Under the pieces are notes generated by a model that had not been told where the DNA came from, ran no database searches, and saw only the letters and a list, made by a program, of their open reading frames with translations. Source: Pseudonocardiales bacterium (GTDB taxonomy: Bacteria > Actinomycetota > Actinomycetes > Mycobacteriales > Pseudonocardiaceae). Taken from it: 64,000 bases of DNA. Positions 17,756 to 26,928 of the stretch are shown here, one piece after another. The position numbers were made by a program, and so were the translations under genes. Numbering within the stretch: the stretch's first letter is position 1; every line of letters begins with the position of its first letter. The stretch lies in NCBI GenBank assembly GCA_019247305.1, contig JAFAPC010000125.1, positions 62,001 to 126,000 of the forward strand, given 5' to 3'.

Positions 17756-18043
17756 TTAGCCGAGGCCGTTGTCGTCGTCCGGCGGCGCCGGGTAATAGCT
17801 CCGAAGCGTGGCTACCATCGGGTTCTGGTCAGGTATGTTGTTGGTGTTCACATCCCGGTTCTGCGGCACTGCTGAGCCGATGTTTTCGATGCTGCCCAGC
17901 ACACCGAGCACGATAATGATGATCAGCAGCACCCGGCCACCGGTGGAGAGCAGGAGCGGGCGGGTGCTGCTGCGACGCGGCGGCACCGGCTGCTGCCAGT
18001 CCGGGTCCGGTATGGGGGGCGGGTATCCCCCTATCGCGGCCAC
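17756..18043 (-). CDS. Small single-pass membrane protein
   Basis: From a GTG at 18043 the frame gives 95 residues: a Pro-rich cytoplasmic stretch (GGYPPPIPDPDWQQPVPP), one strongly hydrophobic helix (RVLLIIIIVLGVLGSI) and a short polar tail ending PPDDDNGLG. No family is recognised. The frame remains open to 18217, but that part crosses a hairpin repeat and has non-coding composition, so the shorter start is preferred. It is a type II-like small membrane protein of unknown role. Confidence 0.45.
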   Translation of the reverse strand: MAAIGGYPPPIPDPDWQQPVPPRRSSTRPLLLSTGGRVLLIIIIVLGVLGSIENIGSAVPQNRDVNTNNIPDQNPMVATLRSYYPAPPDDDNGLG

Positions 18044-18158
18044 CGCAGTGACATCGCGGCCCAGACAGCTTGGGGGAGCCGATCGTGACTGCTTACTCAA
18101 TATAGAGCTGGAGCAGCAATATTCTGATACCTGAGCGGAGCAGCCCGGGAAGCCGTGC

Positions 18159-18218
18159 CGTGAACTCGACGCTACCGACGTTTTCGCTGGGCAAAATGTC
18201 GGTATCGTCGAGTTCACG
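18159..18218. repeat. Long imperfect hairpin (21-bp arms, 1 mismatch)
   Basis: Arms 18159-18179 and 18198-18218 begin CGTGAACTCGAC and pair with a single mismatch around an 18-nt loop. The sequence is related to the perfect hairpin at 19247-19307, and a half-copy CTGTCGAGTTCACG lies at 18252-18265. It sits between the small membrane protein and the DUF559-like pseudogene. Confidence 0.8.
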
Positions 18219-18364
18219 ACGCCCAGCGGCAGGAGCGGAGACCACGCACCGCTGTCGAGTTCACGGGCCGCCCCCTGTGCATGCCCAGGTGAGCTGTGGA
18301 CAACTTGGCCTGTAGGGCCTGCGAGCGGGGGGTGTTGGCGGGGGCGTGCGGCAGGCTGTGGGGT

Positions 18365-19251
18365 GTGATCGAGGAGCTGACTCTGGGTACCGCCCCGTTC
18401 CGGGGCTCGTGGGCGGTGCAGCGTGGGCTGCTGACGGAGCGGGTGCTTCGTGGCCCCCGGTACCGCCGGCTGTTCCCTGACATCTACCTGCTGGCTGATG
18501 CGCCAGCTGATCTCGCCGCCCGCTCGCGCGGGGCGCTCCTGCTCGCGTCGGGACCGTGCGCGCTATCCGGTTACTCGGCGGCGGAGCTGCTCGGTGCCGG
18601 ATGCGCACCGGCGGAGGCGAACGCCGAGCTGACGGTGCCCGGCCGCGATCTCCGAGAGCAGCCCGGCCTCACCGTCCACCGGGACCTGCTCGCCAGCGAC
18701 GAGATCATCGACCCCGGCGGCATACCCGTCACTACCGCGCTGCGCACGGCCTGGGATCTGGCGCGGTGGCTGCCGACTGTGGAGGCGGTGGTGGCCATGG
18801 ATGCCCTGGCGCAGGTTGGACGGTTCGCCCCTGCAGCCGTGCTCCGCATTCAGGAACGCTACCCGCGGGCGCGCTGGCGCCGTCGGGTACCCGGGGTGAT
18901 CGATCTTTCCGACCCCAGAGCCGAGTCACCCATGGAGACCCGCTCCCGACTCATGCTTGTCCTGCGCGGGCTGCCGCGGCCCGAGCTGCAGTACAAGGTG
19001 TACGACGAGTTCGGCCAGTTCGTGCTCGCCTCGACATGGCGTATCCATGGTGCAAGTTGGCGATGGAGTACGACGGCCGGGGGCACCTCACCGCTGGGCA
19101 GCAGGAATCCGATGCCCGCCGGCTCAATCAGCTGGACACCTGTGGCTGGTCCGTGCGCCGTTTCACCGCACCAGACGTCCTGCGCACCCCCGACGCCATG
19201 GCAGCCCAGGTCCGCGAAGCCATCGCCCGCCGCTCGCGGCGGTCGTCGTGA
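18365..19251 (+). pseudogene. DUF559/VSR-like endonuclease-domain protein, frameshifted
   Basis: An AbiEi-type/DUF559 protein common in actinomycetes: N-terminal winged-helix-like part (FRGSWAVQRGLLTERVLRG), a middle region, and a C-terminal VSR/DUF559-like nuclease fold. The first frame ends coherent sequence at YKVYDEFGQFV near 19023; the rest (LDMAYPWCKLAMEYDGRGH, then QQESDARRLNQLDTCGW) continues in the -1 frame to a TGA at 19249-19251. A single missing base near 19023-19032 explains it, so this is either a genuine frameshift pseudogene or a sequencing error. Start GTG 18365; 18296 is possible. Related hairpins flank it, one overlapping its stop codon. Confidence 0.7.
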
Positions 19252-19307
19252 ACTCGACAGGACCGACGCGGAAAGGCACCGGAAATGTCGGTCCTGTCGA
19301 GTTCACG
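19247..19307. repeat. Perfect 21-bp-arm hairpin overlapping the pseudogene stop
   Basis: Arms 19247-19267 and 19287-19307 are perfect inverted repeats with a 19-nt loop and begin CGTGAACTCGACAGG. The stop codon 19249-19251 lies inside the left arm, and the convergent transporter gene ends 17 nt beyond the right arm, so it may act as a bidirectional terminator. The relation to 18159-18218 argues for a dispersed palindromic repeat. Confidence 0.85.
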
Positions 19308-19323
19308 GCGCCCCACCCGCGAG

Positions 19324-19980
19324 CTAGCGGGCGGGGCTGGCGAAGAGGGGCAGCACCGTTTTCTTGAAGGTGGCGTTGGTGACGCCGGCAAAGGAGGCGT
19401 ACCAGGCCAGGGCGGCGGTCACGATCCCGAGGTAGCCACCAATGACGGTCATGCCGCCGTCACCGGCCTCGACGCCGATCGTCAAGCAGACGAACGTCGC
19501 GAGCAGCACGAGGAACACCGCGGCCACCGCGCCGGAGACCCGCAGCGACGCGACCGTCATGTAGGCGGTGAAGATTGTCCAGGCGAGCAGGAACAGCCCG
19601 GTCGCCGAGGCCGCAGACTCAGCCGGCAGTCCCGGGGCGATGAACTTGACGTAACCGGCGAAGGACAACCAGAACGCGCCGTAGGAACTGAACGCCAGCG
19701 CGCCGAAGGTGTTCGCTTTGCGGAACTCCCACATCCCGGCCAGCAGCTGGCCGAGCCCGCCGTAGCACAGCGCCAGCGGCAGCACGACCGGCTCGACCGC
19801 CTTGGCGACCAGGCCGGCGTTGACGCAGCTGAGCACGAAGGTGGTCAGCGCGAATGCGGCCAACCCCAGCGGAGCGGGGTCGGCGATCTGACCGCCCGGG
19901 GACGCATCGGGCACCGGTGGCGGCGCGGACCCGCGGCGGTCAGCGGCAATCTTGGTGCGTTCCCCGACGCTCTTGGTCAT
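19324..19980 (-). CDS. AceTr (GPR1/FUN34/YaaH, SatP-like) acetate/succinate transporter
   Basis: A 218-residue integral membrane protein with six hydrophobic helices and the family motif NPAPLGL present as DPAPLGLAAFALTTF at the first helix, plus GGLGQLLAGMWEFRKANTFG. It moves acetate or related monocarboxylates with protons. The ATG at 19980 has AAGGA upstream, giving an N-terminus of MTKSVGERTKIA; the 13-residue longer start lacks one. It lies 45 nt downstream of the ubiA-type gene and may share its transcript. The Asn of the motif is replaced by Asp, a detail worth noting for transport function. Confidence 0.85.
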   Translation of the reverse strand: MTKSVGERTKIAADRRGSAPPPVPDASPGGQIADPAPLGLAAFALTTFVLSCVNAGLVAKAVEPVVLPLALCYGGLGQLLAGMWEFRKANTFGALAFSSYGAFWLSFAGYVKFIAPGLPAESAASATGLFLLAWTIFTAYMTVASLRVSGAVAAVFLVLLATFVCLTIGVEAGDGGMTVIGGYLGIVTAALAWYASFAGVTNATFKKTVLPLFASPAR

Positions 19981-20025
19981 AAGCTGATCCTTGCTGTTGT
20001 TGCGGAGGGCCGCCTGCACGTGCGG

Positions 20026-20934
20026 CTAGAGGTAGACAGCGGCGATGAGGGTGAGCACCAGGCAACCACCCAGCACCTGGAGCACCCGGTCACCCAAGGC
20101 GATCTCTTCGGGTTCGCCGCCGTTGCCGCCGTCGACGTCCACGGCATAGCGCAGCACGGCCACCACGAAGGGCACCAGGGAGATCACCGGCCAGCGTGAG
20201 TGGTTAGTCTGACTAAGTTGAAACGCCCACAGACCGTAGGTCATGATCACCCCGGTGGCCGAGAGCGTCCACACGAAGCGCAGGTAAGAGGCAGTGTAGC
20301 GGTCCAGGGACTTACGGATCCTGGTGCCGGTGCGCTCGGCGAGACGGATCTCGGCGTAGCGCTTGCCGGCCACCATGAACAGGGAGCCGAACGCGGTGCT
20401 GAGCAGGAACCACTGGGATAGCGCGATCTCCGCGGCGGCGCCACCGGCGATGGCCCGCAACAAGAAACCGGACGCGACGATGCAGATGTCCACCACCGGC
20501 TGGTGTTTGAGCCACCAGCAGTAGGCGAGTTGCACCGCGATGTAGATCACGGTGACGATGACCAGGTCGGCCGACGCCAGGAACGACACCCCGATCGCGG
20601 TGACGAACAACGCCACCGCCAGGGACAGCGCCAGCTGCACCGGCACCACTCCGGCGGCAATTGGCCGATGGCGCTTGGTGGGATGTGCGCGGTCGGCCTC
20701 GACGTCCTGGACGTCGTTGAGCAGGTACACCCCGGAGGCGGCGAGGGAGAACGCGACAAAGGCGATCGCGACGGCGGCGAGCACCGGGCGCTGCCCGATG
20801 GTGCCGCCGGCGAAGGGCGCGGCCAGCACCAGGACGTTCTTCACCCACTGCCGGGGCCGCATGCTGCGCAGCAGGCCGGCCAGTGTGGTGCCCGGCCCGG
20901 CGCTGACCTGGGTCTGCGGCGCGGTGGTGGTCAT
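20026..20934 (-). CDS. ubiA: Decaprenyl-phosphate phosphoribosyltransferase (UbiA superfamily)
   Basis: A 302-residue UbiA-fold membrane enzyme matching Rv3806c-type DPPR synthase, which transfers 5-phosphoribose from PRPP to decaprenyl phosphate, the committed step toward the arabinan donor. SMRPRQWVKNVLV near the N-terminus and the Asp-rich NDVQDVEADRAHPTKRHRP are diagnostic; about nine helices follow, with AGKRYAEI in the second conserved loop. The ATG overlaps the stop of the PAP2 gene (ATGA). The order glfT2-PAP2-ubiA is that of mycobacteria. Confidence 0.92.
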   Translation of the reverse strand: MTTTAPQTQVSAGPGTTLAGLLRSMRPRQWVKNVLVLAAPFAGGTIGQRPVLAAVAIAFVAFSLAASGVYLLNDVQDVEADRAHPTKRHRPIAAGVVPVQLALSLAVALFVTAIGVSFLASADLVIVTVIYIAVQLAYCWWLKHQPVVDICIVASGFLLRAIAGGAAAEIALSQWFLLSTAFGSLFMVAGKRYAEIRLAERTGTRIRKSLDRYTASYLRFVWTLSATGVIMTYGLWAFQLSQTNHSRWPVISLVPFVVAVLRYAVDVDGGNGGEPEEIALGDRVLQVLGGCLVLTLIAAVYL

Positions 20935-21476
20935 CCTCGTCCTCTCGCCGGTGGGCGGCCCAGCCCTCGGGTGGGTGGGCGGCCCAGCCGTCGTCGCATC
21001 CCGGTACCGATGGTGGCCCCCAGCACCGCACCCACCAGGACGTCACTGGGGTAGTGCACGCCCAGCACCAGCCGGCTGAGCAGCATCGGGGGCACCAGCA
21101 GCGGGCCCAGGCGGCGCCGCAGCAGACCACCGTAGAGGATCGCCGCCGCGGTGGTCGAGGCCGCGTGCGAGGACGGGAACGACAACGAGCTCGGCGTCCC
21201 TGCCAGCACCACCACCGAGGGGTCGGTGGGGCGGTGTCGGCGCACGACCCGCTTGAGGGCGATCGAGGTGGCGTGCGCACCAGCCACCGTTGCCGCGGAG
21301 AGCAGCCACTGCCGCCGACGCCGCCGATCCACCAGCGCGCCTAGCGCACCCAACCCCAGCCAGCCCAGCGCGTGCTCACCAAAGTGTGACATCCCGCGGG
21401 CTGCCGTCACCACCCGCGGGACCGCGATTCTGCGTTGCACCGCCGTGAGCAGCGCAATCTCTGAGTGCTCAGCCAT
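20931..21476 (-). CDS. PAP2-family phosphatase (Rv3807c-like)
   Basis: A 181-residue membrane phosphatase with the three PAP2 motifs: KRVVRRHRP, SFPSSHA and SRLVLGVHYPSD. In arabinogalactan synthesis the Rv3807c homolog is thought to dephosphorylate decaprenylphosphoryl-5-phosphoribose made by the neighbouring DPPR synthase. The ATG at 21476 overlaps the glfT2 stop (TGATG) and its own stop overlaps the ubiA start (ATGA), so three genes are translationally chained. The frame is open further upstream inside glfT2 but that part is a shadow. Confidence 0.88.
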   Translation of the reverse strand: MAEHSEIALLTAVQRRIAVPRVVTAARGMSHFGEHALGWLGLGALGALVDRRRRRQWLLSAATVAGAHATSIALKRVVRRHRPTDPSVVVLAGTPSSLSFPSSHAASTTAAAILYGGLLRRRLGPLLVPPMLLSRLVLGVHYPSDVLVGAVLGATIGTGMRRRLGRPPTRGLGRPPARGRG

Positions 21477-23476
21477 CACGCGTCGAAGATCCTTTTCCAG
21501 CCGAGGTGACCAGTGAGCTCCGGGAGGGCATCGCGGTAGCGCGCGCGCAACCGGGGGAACTCCCGGGCCAGCTCCCGGTGCAGCGCCACCGAGCGGGCGA
21601 GCATCGAGCGGAACGCCCGGGGGTCGCGCTTGCGGTAAGTGACGCCGCGGCCATCGGCGGTGGAGACGGTCACCCCGTCCAACCCGGAGAGCACGAACCA
21701 CCGGGCATCCTGACGGGCTAGCGAGAGCTGCGGGCGGTGCCGGGAGCGGGCATCGACCGGGCGCAGCTGATGCGCCAGCCGGGCGAGCAGGGTCGCGCCG
21801 ATGGTGACCGGGTTGGTGGGCGGGGTCAGCATGCGCTGCACGTCCAGCTGCCCGCGGGTGGGCAACGGGAGCTCGTGAGAGTCCACCACCTGCCCGTCGG
21901 GAAACTCCGCACACCGGGCCCGGACCTCGCCTAGTGCCGTGGGCAGCTTGTCGAACAGCACCTGCGGTCCGGCCAGGAAGTCCCGGATCGCCATTTCCTG
22001 CAGCGCCAGCGTGGAGTACTCCATCGCCAGCGCGTGCTTGAGCGCATGCTTGAGGCTGTCGGCGAGCATCGCGGTCGGTCGGGCTCCGGTGCTGTGCAGC
22101 GCCGCGCCGACCAACCGGTTGCGCAGGTGAAAATAGGCTTGCCAGTCGGTGGCGTCGTCTTTGTCGGCGAAGGACATGTGCCAGATCGCCACCCCGGGCA
22201 CGGTCGCGGTGGGGTAGCCGGCCGCGCGGGCGCGCAGCCCGTACTCGACGTCATCCCACTTGATGAACAGGGGCAGCGGCAGCCCGATGTGCTCGGCGAC
22301 CCTGCGCGGGATCAGGCACATCCACCAGGCGTTGTAGTCGACGTCGGTGCGCCGGTGCAGCCAGGTGGTCTGACGCAGCGAGTGCTGGGCAAAGTCGTGG
22401 TCGTACTCGGTGCCCGGCGCCTTGTTCCACCGCATCCGTTGCCGATCGACGATCTCACCCCAGGCGTGCAGCCGGGAACGGCACTGGGTCTGCAGCATCT
22501 GCCCGCCGACCAGCATCGGGTGGCGGGCGAAGCGGGAGAACGCCACGGCGCGCAGCACCGAGTCGGGCTCTAGGACGATGTCGTCGTCCATGTAGAGGAT
22601 CTGCTCGCAGTCAGTGTTCTCCAGTGCCTCGTACATGACGCGGGCGTAACCGCCAGAACCGCCGATATTGGGCTGGTCGATGATCCGCAGACGATCGCCC
22701 AGCGCGGCCTGGGCGGCCGGGAAACCGTCCTGCTCCCGGACCTTGTTCACGCCCTGGTCTGGGATCACCACCGCGGTCACGATCGAGCGGAGCAGCTCGT
22801 CCTCCCCGATGGCGCGCAGGGTGGCCACGCAGTCGGTGGGGCGGTTGAACGTCGGCATCCCAATGGTCACCGCGGCGCGCCCGGGCGCGGGCAGCGGCGC
22901 GTGCCAGCCGCCGGAGTGCACGATCAGCTCGGCGTCCTCGGTGGACAGGTCGAACCAGTACCACCCCCCGTCCTCGAACGGCGTGAGGTCCAGCTCGATA
23001 TCCAGCGCACCACACCCCTCGATCAGCTCGCCGTGCACGTGGATCTGGGTGGCATCAGCCTTAGAGCGGTAGACGTCGATCCGGCCAGCGCCTTCGACGT
23101 CCAGGCGCAGGTGCACGGTGCGCAGCGCCGTCCAGCGCCGCCAGTAGCTGGCCGGAAAGGCATTGAAATACGCCGCGAAAGACACCTCGGTCTGCGCGGG
23201 CACCTGCACGCTGGTCCGCGACAGCGCGCGCACCCGCCGAGCGTTGGGGTGGGCGAGGGTGATCGCGATATCGACCTCGCGCGAACGGGCCGCCGCGCCG
23301 CGCCCCCGCGGCTCCACCCGCTGAGCGGTGGCCGGCTGCTCGTCAACGTAGAGCGCCCGGACGGCCACCGGATCAGCCCGGCGGGGCAGGATCACCCGCT
23401 GCAGCAGCGTCGAGGAGGGCTCCCCGGGCGCGCTCAGCGACGAGCTGTCCGGAGCACAGGCGGTGCCGCTCGACAT
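21476..23476 (-). CDS. glfT2: Galactofuranosyltransferase GlfT2
   Basis: A 666-residue GT2 processive enzyme adding alternating beta-1,5/1,6 galactofuranose to build the galactan. An N-terminal beta-sandwich (VSFAAYFNAFPASYWRRW, PFEDGGWYWFD) precedes the GT-A domain with PTFNRPTDCV, NIGGSGGYARVMYEALENTD, the metal site LYMDDDIVLEPD, FIKWDDVEYGLRA and IWHMSFADKDDATDW. It resembles mycobacterial GlfT2 along its whole length and sits directly before the PAP2 and ubiA genes, as in M. tuberculosis. A paralog lies 348 nt upstream on the same strand. The start lacks a strong Shine-Dalgarno. Confidence 0.92.
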   Translation of the reverse strand: MSSGTACAPDSSSLSAPGEPSSTLLQRVILPRRADPVAVRALYVDEQPATAQRVEPRGRGAAARSREVDIAITLAHPNARRVRALSRTSVQVPAQTEVSFAAYFNAFPASYWRRWTALRTVHLRLDVEGAGRIDVYRSKADATQIHVHGELIEGCGALDIELDLTPFEDGGWYWFDLSTEDAELIVHSGGWHAPLPAPGRAAVTIGMPTFNRPTDCVATLRAIGEDELLRSIVTAVVIPDQGVNKVREQDGFPAAQAALGDRLRIIDQPNIGGSGGYARVMYEALENTDCEQILYMDDDIVLEPDSVLRAVAFSRFARHPMLVGGQMLQTQCRSRLHAWGEIVDRQRMRWNKAPGTEYDHDFAQHSLRQTTWLHRRTDVDYNAWWMCLIPRRVAEHIGLPLPLFIKWDDVEYGLRARAAGYPTATVPGVAIWHMSFADKDDATDWQAYFHLRNRLVGAALHSTGARPTAMLADSLKHALKHALAMEYSTLALQEMAIRDFLAGPQVLFDKLPTALGEVRARCAEFPDGQVVDSHELPLPTRGQLDVQRMLTPPTNPVTIGATLLARLAHQLRPVDARSRHRPQLSLARQDARWFVLSGLDGVTVSTADGRGVTYRKRDPRAFRSMLARSVALHRELAREFPRLRARYRDALPELTGHLGWKRIFDA

Positions 23477-23824
23477 GAACCCCTCTGTTCTCCGCCGGTG
23501 GCGGGTTAGGCGTCAGCGACGCCAGAGGGTAGCCCTCACCACCGACCGAGGCACCGGCCGGCTAGGCCATCGGCCCGTGGCGCGCTCCCCGGCGGCGATC
23601 CAGCAGGTCCCCTATCGCTGGGTAGCCCAGATCTGCCCAGGAGAGCCCGCGGGGGCCTCATGCACAGCTCTGGCGTCGAACTCGGCGCACGCAGAGCGGC
23701 CAAGCGACGACGGGCGGTGTCAGCACTCCGCACGGTGGGGACCTGCGCTGGACGCGCTGGCGTTTTAAGCACCTCGCTCCGTTAGAAGTTCCCGACCCAC
23801 TGGTCGATAAGGACATCGTGCGAC
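23477..23824. other. 348-nt gap between the two glfT2-type genes; no gene recognised
   Basis: No frame with convincing coding character is seen. A weak inverted repeat (GCTCTG at one end, CAGAGC at the other, around GTCGAACTCGGCG) lies near 23662-23694. The gap suggests that glfT2 may have its own promoter apart from the paralog. Confidence 0.4.
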
Positions 23825-25912
23825 TCATTGCTGTTTTTGCTTGAACACCTGTTCCCAGGATTCTCCTGAGGTTAGCGTGGGCACCGCCGCTCGGTAGCGC
23901 TGCGCGGTGCGGTCCCATTCTCCGACCAGCCGGCGGTAGAGCGTGATGGTGCGGGCCAGTAAGGCGCGGAACTGACGGGGGTCTCGTTTGCGGAAGGCGA
24001 CCCCACTGCCATCGGCGGTGGAGACCGTGGCGGAGTCCAGCATGCCGAGCAGGAACCACCGCGCGTTGCGCGCCGGCACGTTGATCTGCGGTCGCTCCCG
24101 GGTCTGGGGTTGTGGTGAGCGCAGGTGCCGGGAGACCGTGCGTAGCGCGCGCTTGGCGATGGCCACCGGGCGCACCGGGGGGTCGAGCAGCGCCTCGATG
24201 CGCACCGGGTCGAACAACGGCATCGGGAGCTGCGCTGCGGAGGGAAAAATCCGGGCGTCGTCATACCCCTCGCGCAGCCGTCGGACCGCGGGCAGCGCCT
24301 CGCGCAGCGACGCGAACAAGTACTCCGGCCCAGCCAGAAAATCCTCGATCGATTTGTGGTGCAGCGCCACGGTCGAGTACTCCATCGCCATCAGGTGCTT
24401 GAAGGTGTTCCGGAAACCATCGCGCACCACCGCTTGGCGGACATCATAGGGGCTGTGCAACGCCAGGGTGATCAGCCGGTTCCGCAGGTGGAAATAGGCC
24501 GTCCAGTCGGTCGCGTCGTCCTTGTCTGTCCAGGGCATGTGCCAGATCGCCGAGCCGGGCAGGGTGACGGTGGGAAAACCGCAGGCACCGGCCCGCAACG
24601 CGTATTCGGCGTCGTCCCATTTGATGAACAGGGGCAGCGGCAGGCCGGTGCGCTCCAGGACCTCACGGGGAAACAGGCACATCCACCAGCCGTTGTAGGT
24701 GGAGTGGATGCGAGCGTGCAGCAGCCCCTGCTCGCGCAACGTCAACTTGGCGAAATCGTGCTGGTAGACCGACCCGGGCGCCGGGCGCCAGAAACTGCTC
24801 CGCAGATCCACGATCTCACCCATGGCGTGCAGCTGGCTGGGGATCTGGAGATTCAGCATCTGTGCGCCGACGATGACCGGCGAGGCGCTCGCGCTGGCAA
24901 AGGCGTGCGCGCGCAGCACGCCCTCCGGTTCCAGCCGGACGTCATCGTCCATCAGCATCACGTGCGCCACACCGTCGGTGCGCAGCGCCTCAAGCATGCC
25001 TCGGGTGAATCCGCCTGAGCCGCCCAGGTTCTCCTGGTTGATCACCACCAACCGGTCCCCGAGACGGGCGGCGACGTCAGCGAACCGCTGGTGATCGCGC
25101 ACGGTGACACTGCCCTGATCGACCACGAAGACCTTCGCGAGGACGTCGAGGACTCCCCGGTCCTCGGCCAGAGCGGCCAGCGCGGTGACGCAGTCCGCCG
25201 GGCGATTGAAGGTCGTGATCGCCACTGCCAGCGGGCGCGGGGGCAGCGGCTCATCGACGATCCACGCGGCGTCGGTGATGGTCAGCGACTCGCGCTCGGT
25301 GGCGACGTCGAACCACACCCACCCACCGTCCTCAAACGGCGCGAGCGACTCCCGGAACTCCAGCTGGAGTGGGCTATCCCCGCTGTCGAGGTGCTGACCC
25401 TCCAGGTGCACCGACTGGCCGTGGGACGTAGAGCGGTAGAGATCCACCCGTCCCGAGCCTCGCACGGTCAGCCGCAACGCCACTTCCTCCAGCCGGGTCC
25501 AGCGCTTCCAGTAGCTGGCCGGGAAGGCGTTGAAGTAGGTCGCGAAGGAGAGCTGACAGGCGGGGGGCACTCGCACCGTCGTGCGGGAGCGCACCTCCGC
25601 GGTGCGCCCGTGCCGAGCCTGCGGCTCATCGAGGTACAACGGGCGCACCTCAGGAGGGTCGTCCGCCCGGGGCATCAGCACGCGGTGCAGGACCCGCCGC
25701 GGCTCGACCACGCTGGCGGTGGAGCCGACCTGCAGCGAGCTGACGTCGGAGAGCTTGCTGTCTGCGGCGTTGCTGCGGGCCGCTTCGGCGCGAGCGGCCC
25801 GCTCGATCGCCGTCGGGACCTCCGCTTGGGTGAGCGCCTGGCCGGGTGGCCTCAGGCTGACGTGCCCGTCTGCCACCTGGACCTGCGGACCGGTCGCTTC
25901 TGTGGTTGCCAC
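23825..25912 (-). CDS. GlfT2-like galactofuranosyltransferase, second paralog
   Basis: The 695 residues have the same architecture as the neighbouring GlfT2: LSFATYFNAFPASYWKRW, PFEDGGWVWFD, TTFNRPADCV, NLGGSGGFTRGMLEAL, metal site LMDDDVRLEPEG, FIKWDDAEYALRA and IWHMPWTDKDDATDW. It has a longer, Ala-rich N-terminus (about 70 residues). All motifs needed for activity are intact. Divergence from the copy at 21476-23476 (for example VDQG for PDQG) indicates specialisation, perhaps in initiation, branching or linkage choice. Start GTG 25912 with AAGGG upstream. Tandem GlfT2 paralogs are the oddity of this cell-wall block. Confidence 0.88.
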   Translation of the reverse strand: MATTEATGPQVQVADGHVSLRPPGQALTQAEVPTAIERAARAEAARSNAADSKLSDVSSLQVGSTASVVEPRRVLHRVLMPRADDPPEVRPLYLDEPQARHGRTAEVRSRTTVRVPPACQLSFATYFNAFPASYWKRWTRLEEVALRLTVRGSGRVDLYRSTSHGQSVHLEGQHLDSGDSPLQLEFRESLAPFEDGGWVWFDVATERESLTITDAAWIVDEPLPPRPLAVAITTFNRPADCVTALAALAEDRGVLDVLAKVFVVDQGSVTVRDHQRFADVAARLGDRLVVINQENLGGSGGFTRGMLEALRTDGVAHVMLMDDDVRLEPEGVLRAHAFASASASPVIVGAQMLNLQIPSQLHAMGEIVDLRSSFWRPAPGSVYQHDFAKLTLREQGLLHARIHSTYNGWWMCLFPREVLERTGLPLPLFIKWDDAEYALRAGACGFPTVTLPGSAIWHMPWTDKDDATDWTAYFHLRNRLITLALHSPYDVRQAVVRDGFRNTFKHLMAMEYSTVALHHKSIEDFLAGPEYLFASLREALPAVRRLREGYDDARIFPSAAQLPMPLFDPVRIEALLDPPVRPVAIAKRALRTVSRHLRSPQPQTRERPQINVPARNARWFLLGMLDSATVSTADGSGVAFRKRDPRQFRALLARTITLYRRLVGEWDRTAQRYRAAVPTLTSGESWEQVFKQKQQ

Positions 25913-26060
25913 GTGATCCCTTCCCTGCCTCAGCCCACCTCGTGCAGATCCTCGCAGATCGGACGGGGTGCGGCCGGCGGCGGGGCTATCTCACGTCGCG
26001 TGTTCTATCACGCCGGTCGCGGTGTAGCTGGACGATAACCCAGCGCACTCACGAAAGGCC

Positions 26061-26612
26061 CTACGAGGGCGTCTCGGCGAAGTGCTCCACGATCGCGCGG
26101 CAGAACGCCGGGAGGTCGTCGGGACTGCGGCTGGACACCAGGTTACCGTCAGTGACGACTTCCTGGTCCCGCACCGTGCCACCGGCGTTACGGATGTCGG
26201 TGCGGATACTCGGGTAGCTGGTCAGGGTCCGTCCCCGGAGGACGTCGGCCTCCACCAGCGTCCACGGTCCGTGGCAGATGACCCCGACCGGTTTGCCAGC
26301 CTGGACAAAGTTCCGCACGAACGCTACCGCGGCGCTGTCTTGGCGCAGCGTGTCCGGGTTGACCGCCCCACCCGGCAAAATCAGCGCGTCGTAATCGTCG
26401 ATGGAGGCCTCCGAGACCACCCGGTCCACCGTGAATTTCTCGGCCGGTTCGATGTCATGGTTGGTGGCCTGGATGGTGCCGGGCTCAAGCGACAGCAGTT
26501 CGGTCCTCGCCCCCGCCTCGGTGACCGCCTGCCGCGGCTGGACCAGTTCTACCTGTTCTACCCCCCGCGCTGCCAGGATGGCCACCCGGCGTCCGGTCAA
26601 CGTACCCGCCAT
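26061..26612 (-). CDS. DJ-1/PfpI family protein (protease I-like)
   Basis: A 183-residue class I glutamine-amidotransferase-like protein. The nucleophile elbow VICHGPWTL carries the Cys-His pair; DALILPGGAVNPD and GVEQVELVQPRQAV are also typical of the PfpI group. Members are described as stress-protective glyoxalase/deglycase or protease-like enzymes. It stands alone, read in the same direction as the glfT2 genes but separated from them by 148 nt. The role in this organism cannot be inferred from context. Confidence 0.85.
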   Translation of the reverse strand: MAGTLTGRRVAILAARGVEQVELVQPRQAVTEAGARTELLSLEPGTIQATNHDIEPAEKFTVDRVVSEASIDDYDALILPGGAVNPDTLRQDSAAVAFVRNFVQAGKPVGVICHGPWTLVEADVLRGRTLTSYPSIRTDIRNAGGTVRDQEVVTDGNLVSSRSPDDLPAFCRAIVEHFAETPS

Positions 26613-26928
26613 GTCTGCATACCCCTTCGTCCTGCCACCTCGGCACGGTCAGCTGGCTGATACCCAGCCATCGGCGGTTGATACCCACGGGTGAAGCGCA
26701 GCAAACCTACAACGAATAAGTAACTGCAGTTGCGCAAGGTGAATGTTCGTAGTACTTATGGAGCACGTGACGGTTTATCGTGCCGAGGTGCGGATTTGCC
26801 GGATTTGTCGTAGTCGCCGTCACAAGGCAGCGCCGCTTGGGGGTTTCATTATCGTTCGGGCGGGAGGACGCAGTCTGCGTCACCTGGGAAGAAAAGTTCC
26901 TGGGACACGAAGGTAGAGGAGGGGCTAA
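26613..26928. other. 316-nt intergenic region upstream of the Gly/Tyr/Arg-rich peptide gene
   Basis: No protein-coding gene is recognised. A small perfect dyad GACGCA-GTC-TGCGTC lies at 26867-26881, about 50 nt before the peptide start, in what would be its promoter or 5' leader. The 26700-26770 part is AT-richer than its surroundings and could hold the divergent promoters. Confidence 0.4.

Noticed and set aside
18296-19327. A single intact 343-codon frame through the DUF559-type gene
   Set aside because: After about 19025 this frame encodes no family-like sequence while the -1 frame encodes the expected nuclease C-terminus, so the intact frame is an artefact of the frameshift.
23536-23772. 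78-codon minus-strand frame between the glfT2-type genes
   Set aside because: Pro/Arg/Ala-rich with no domain and no convincing start context.
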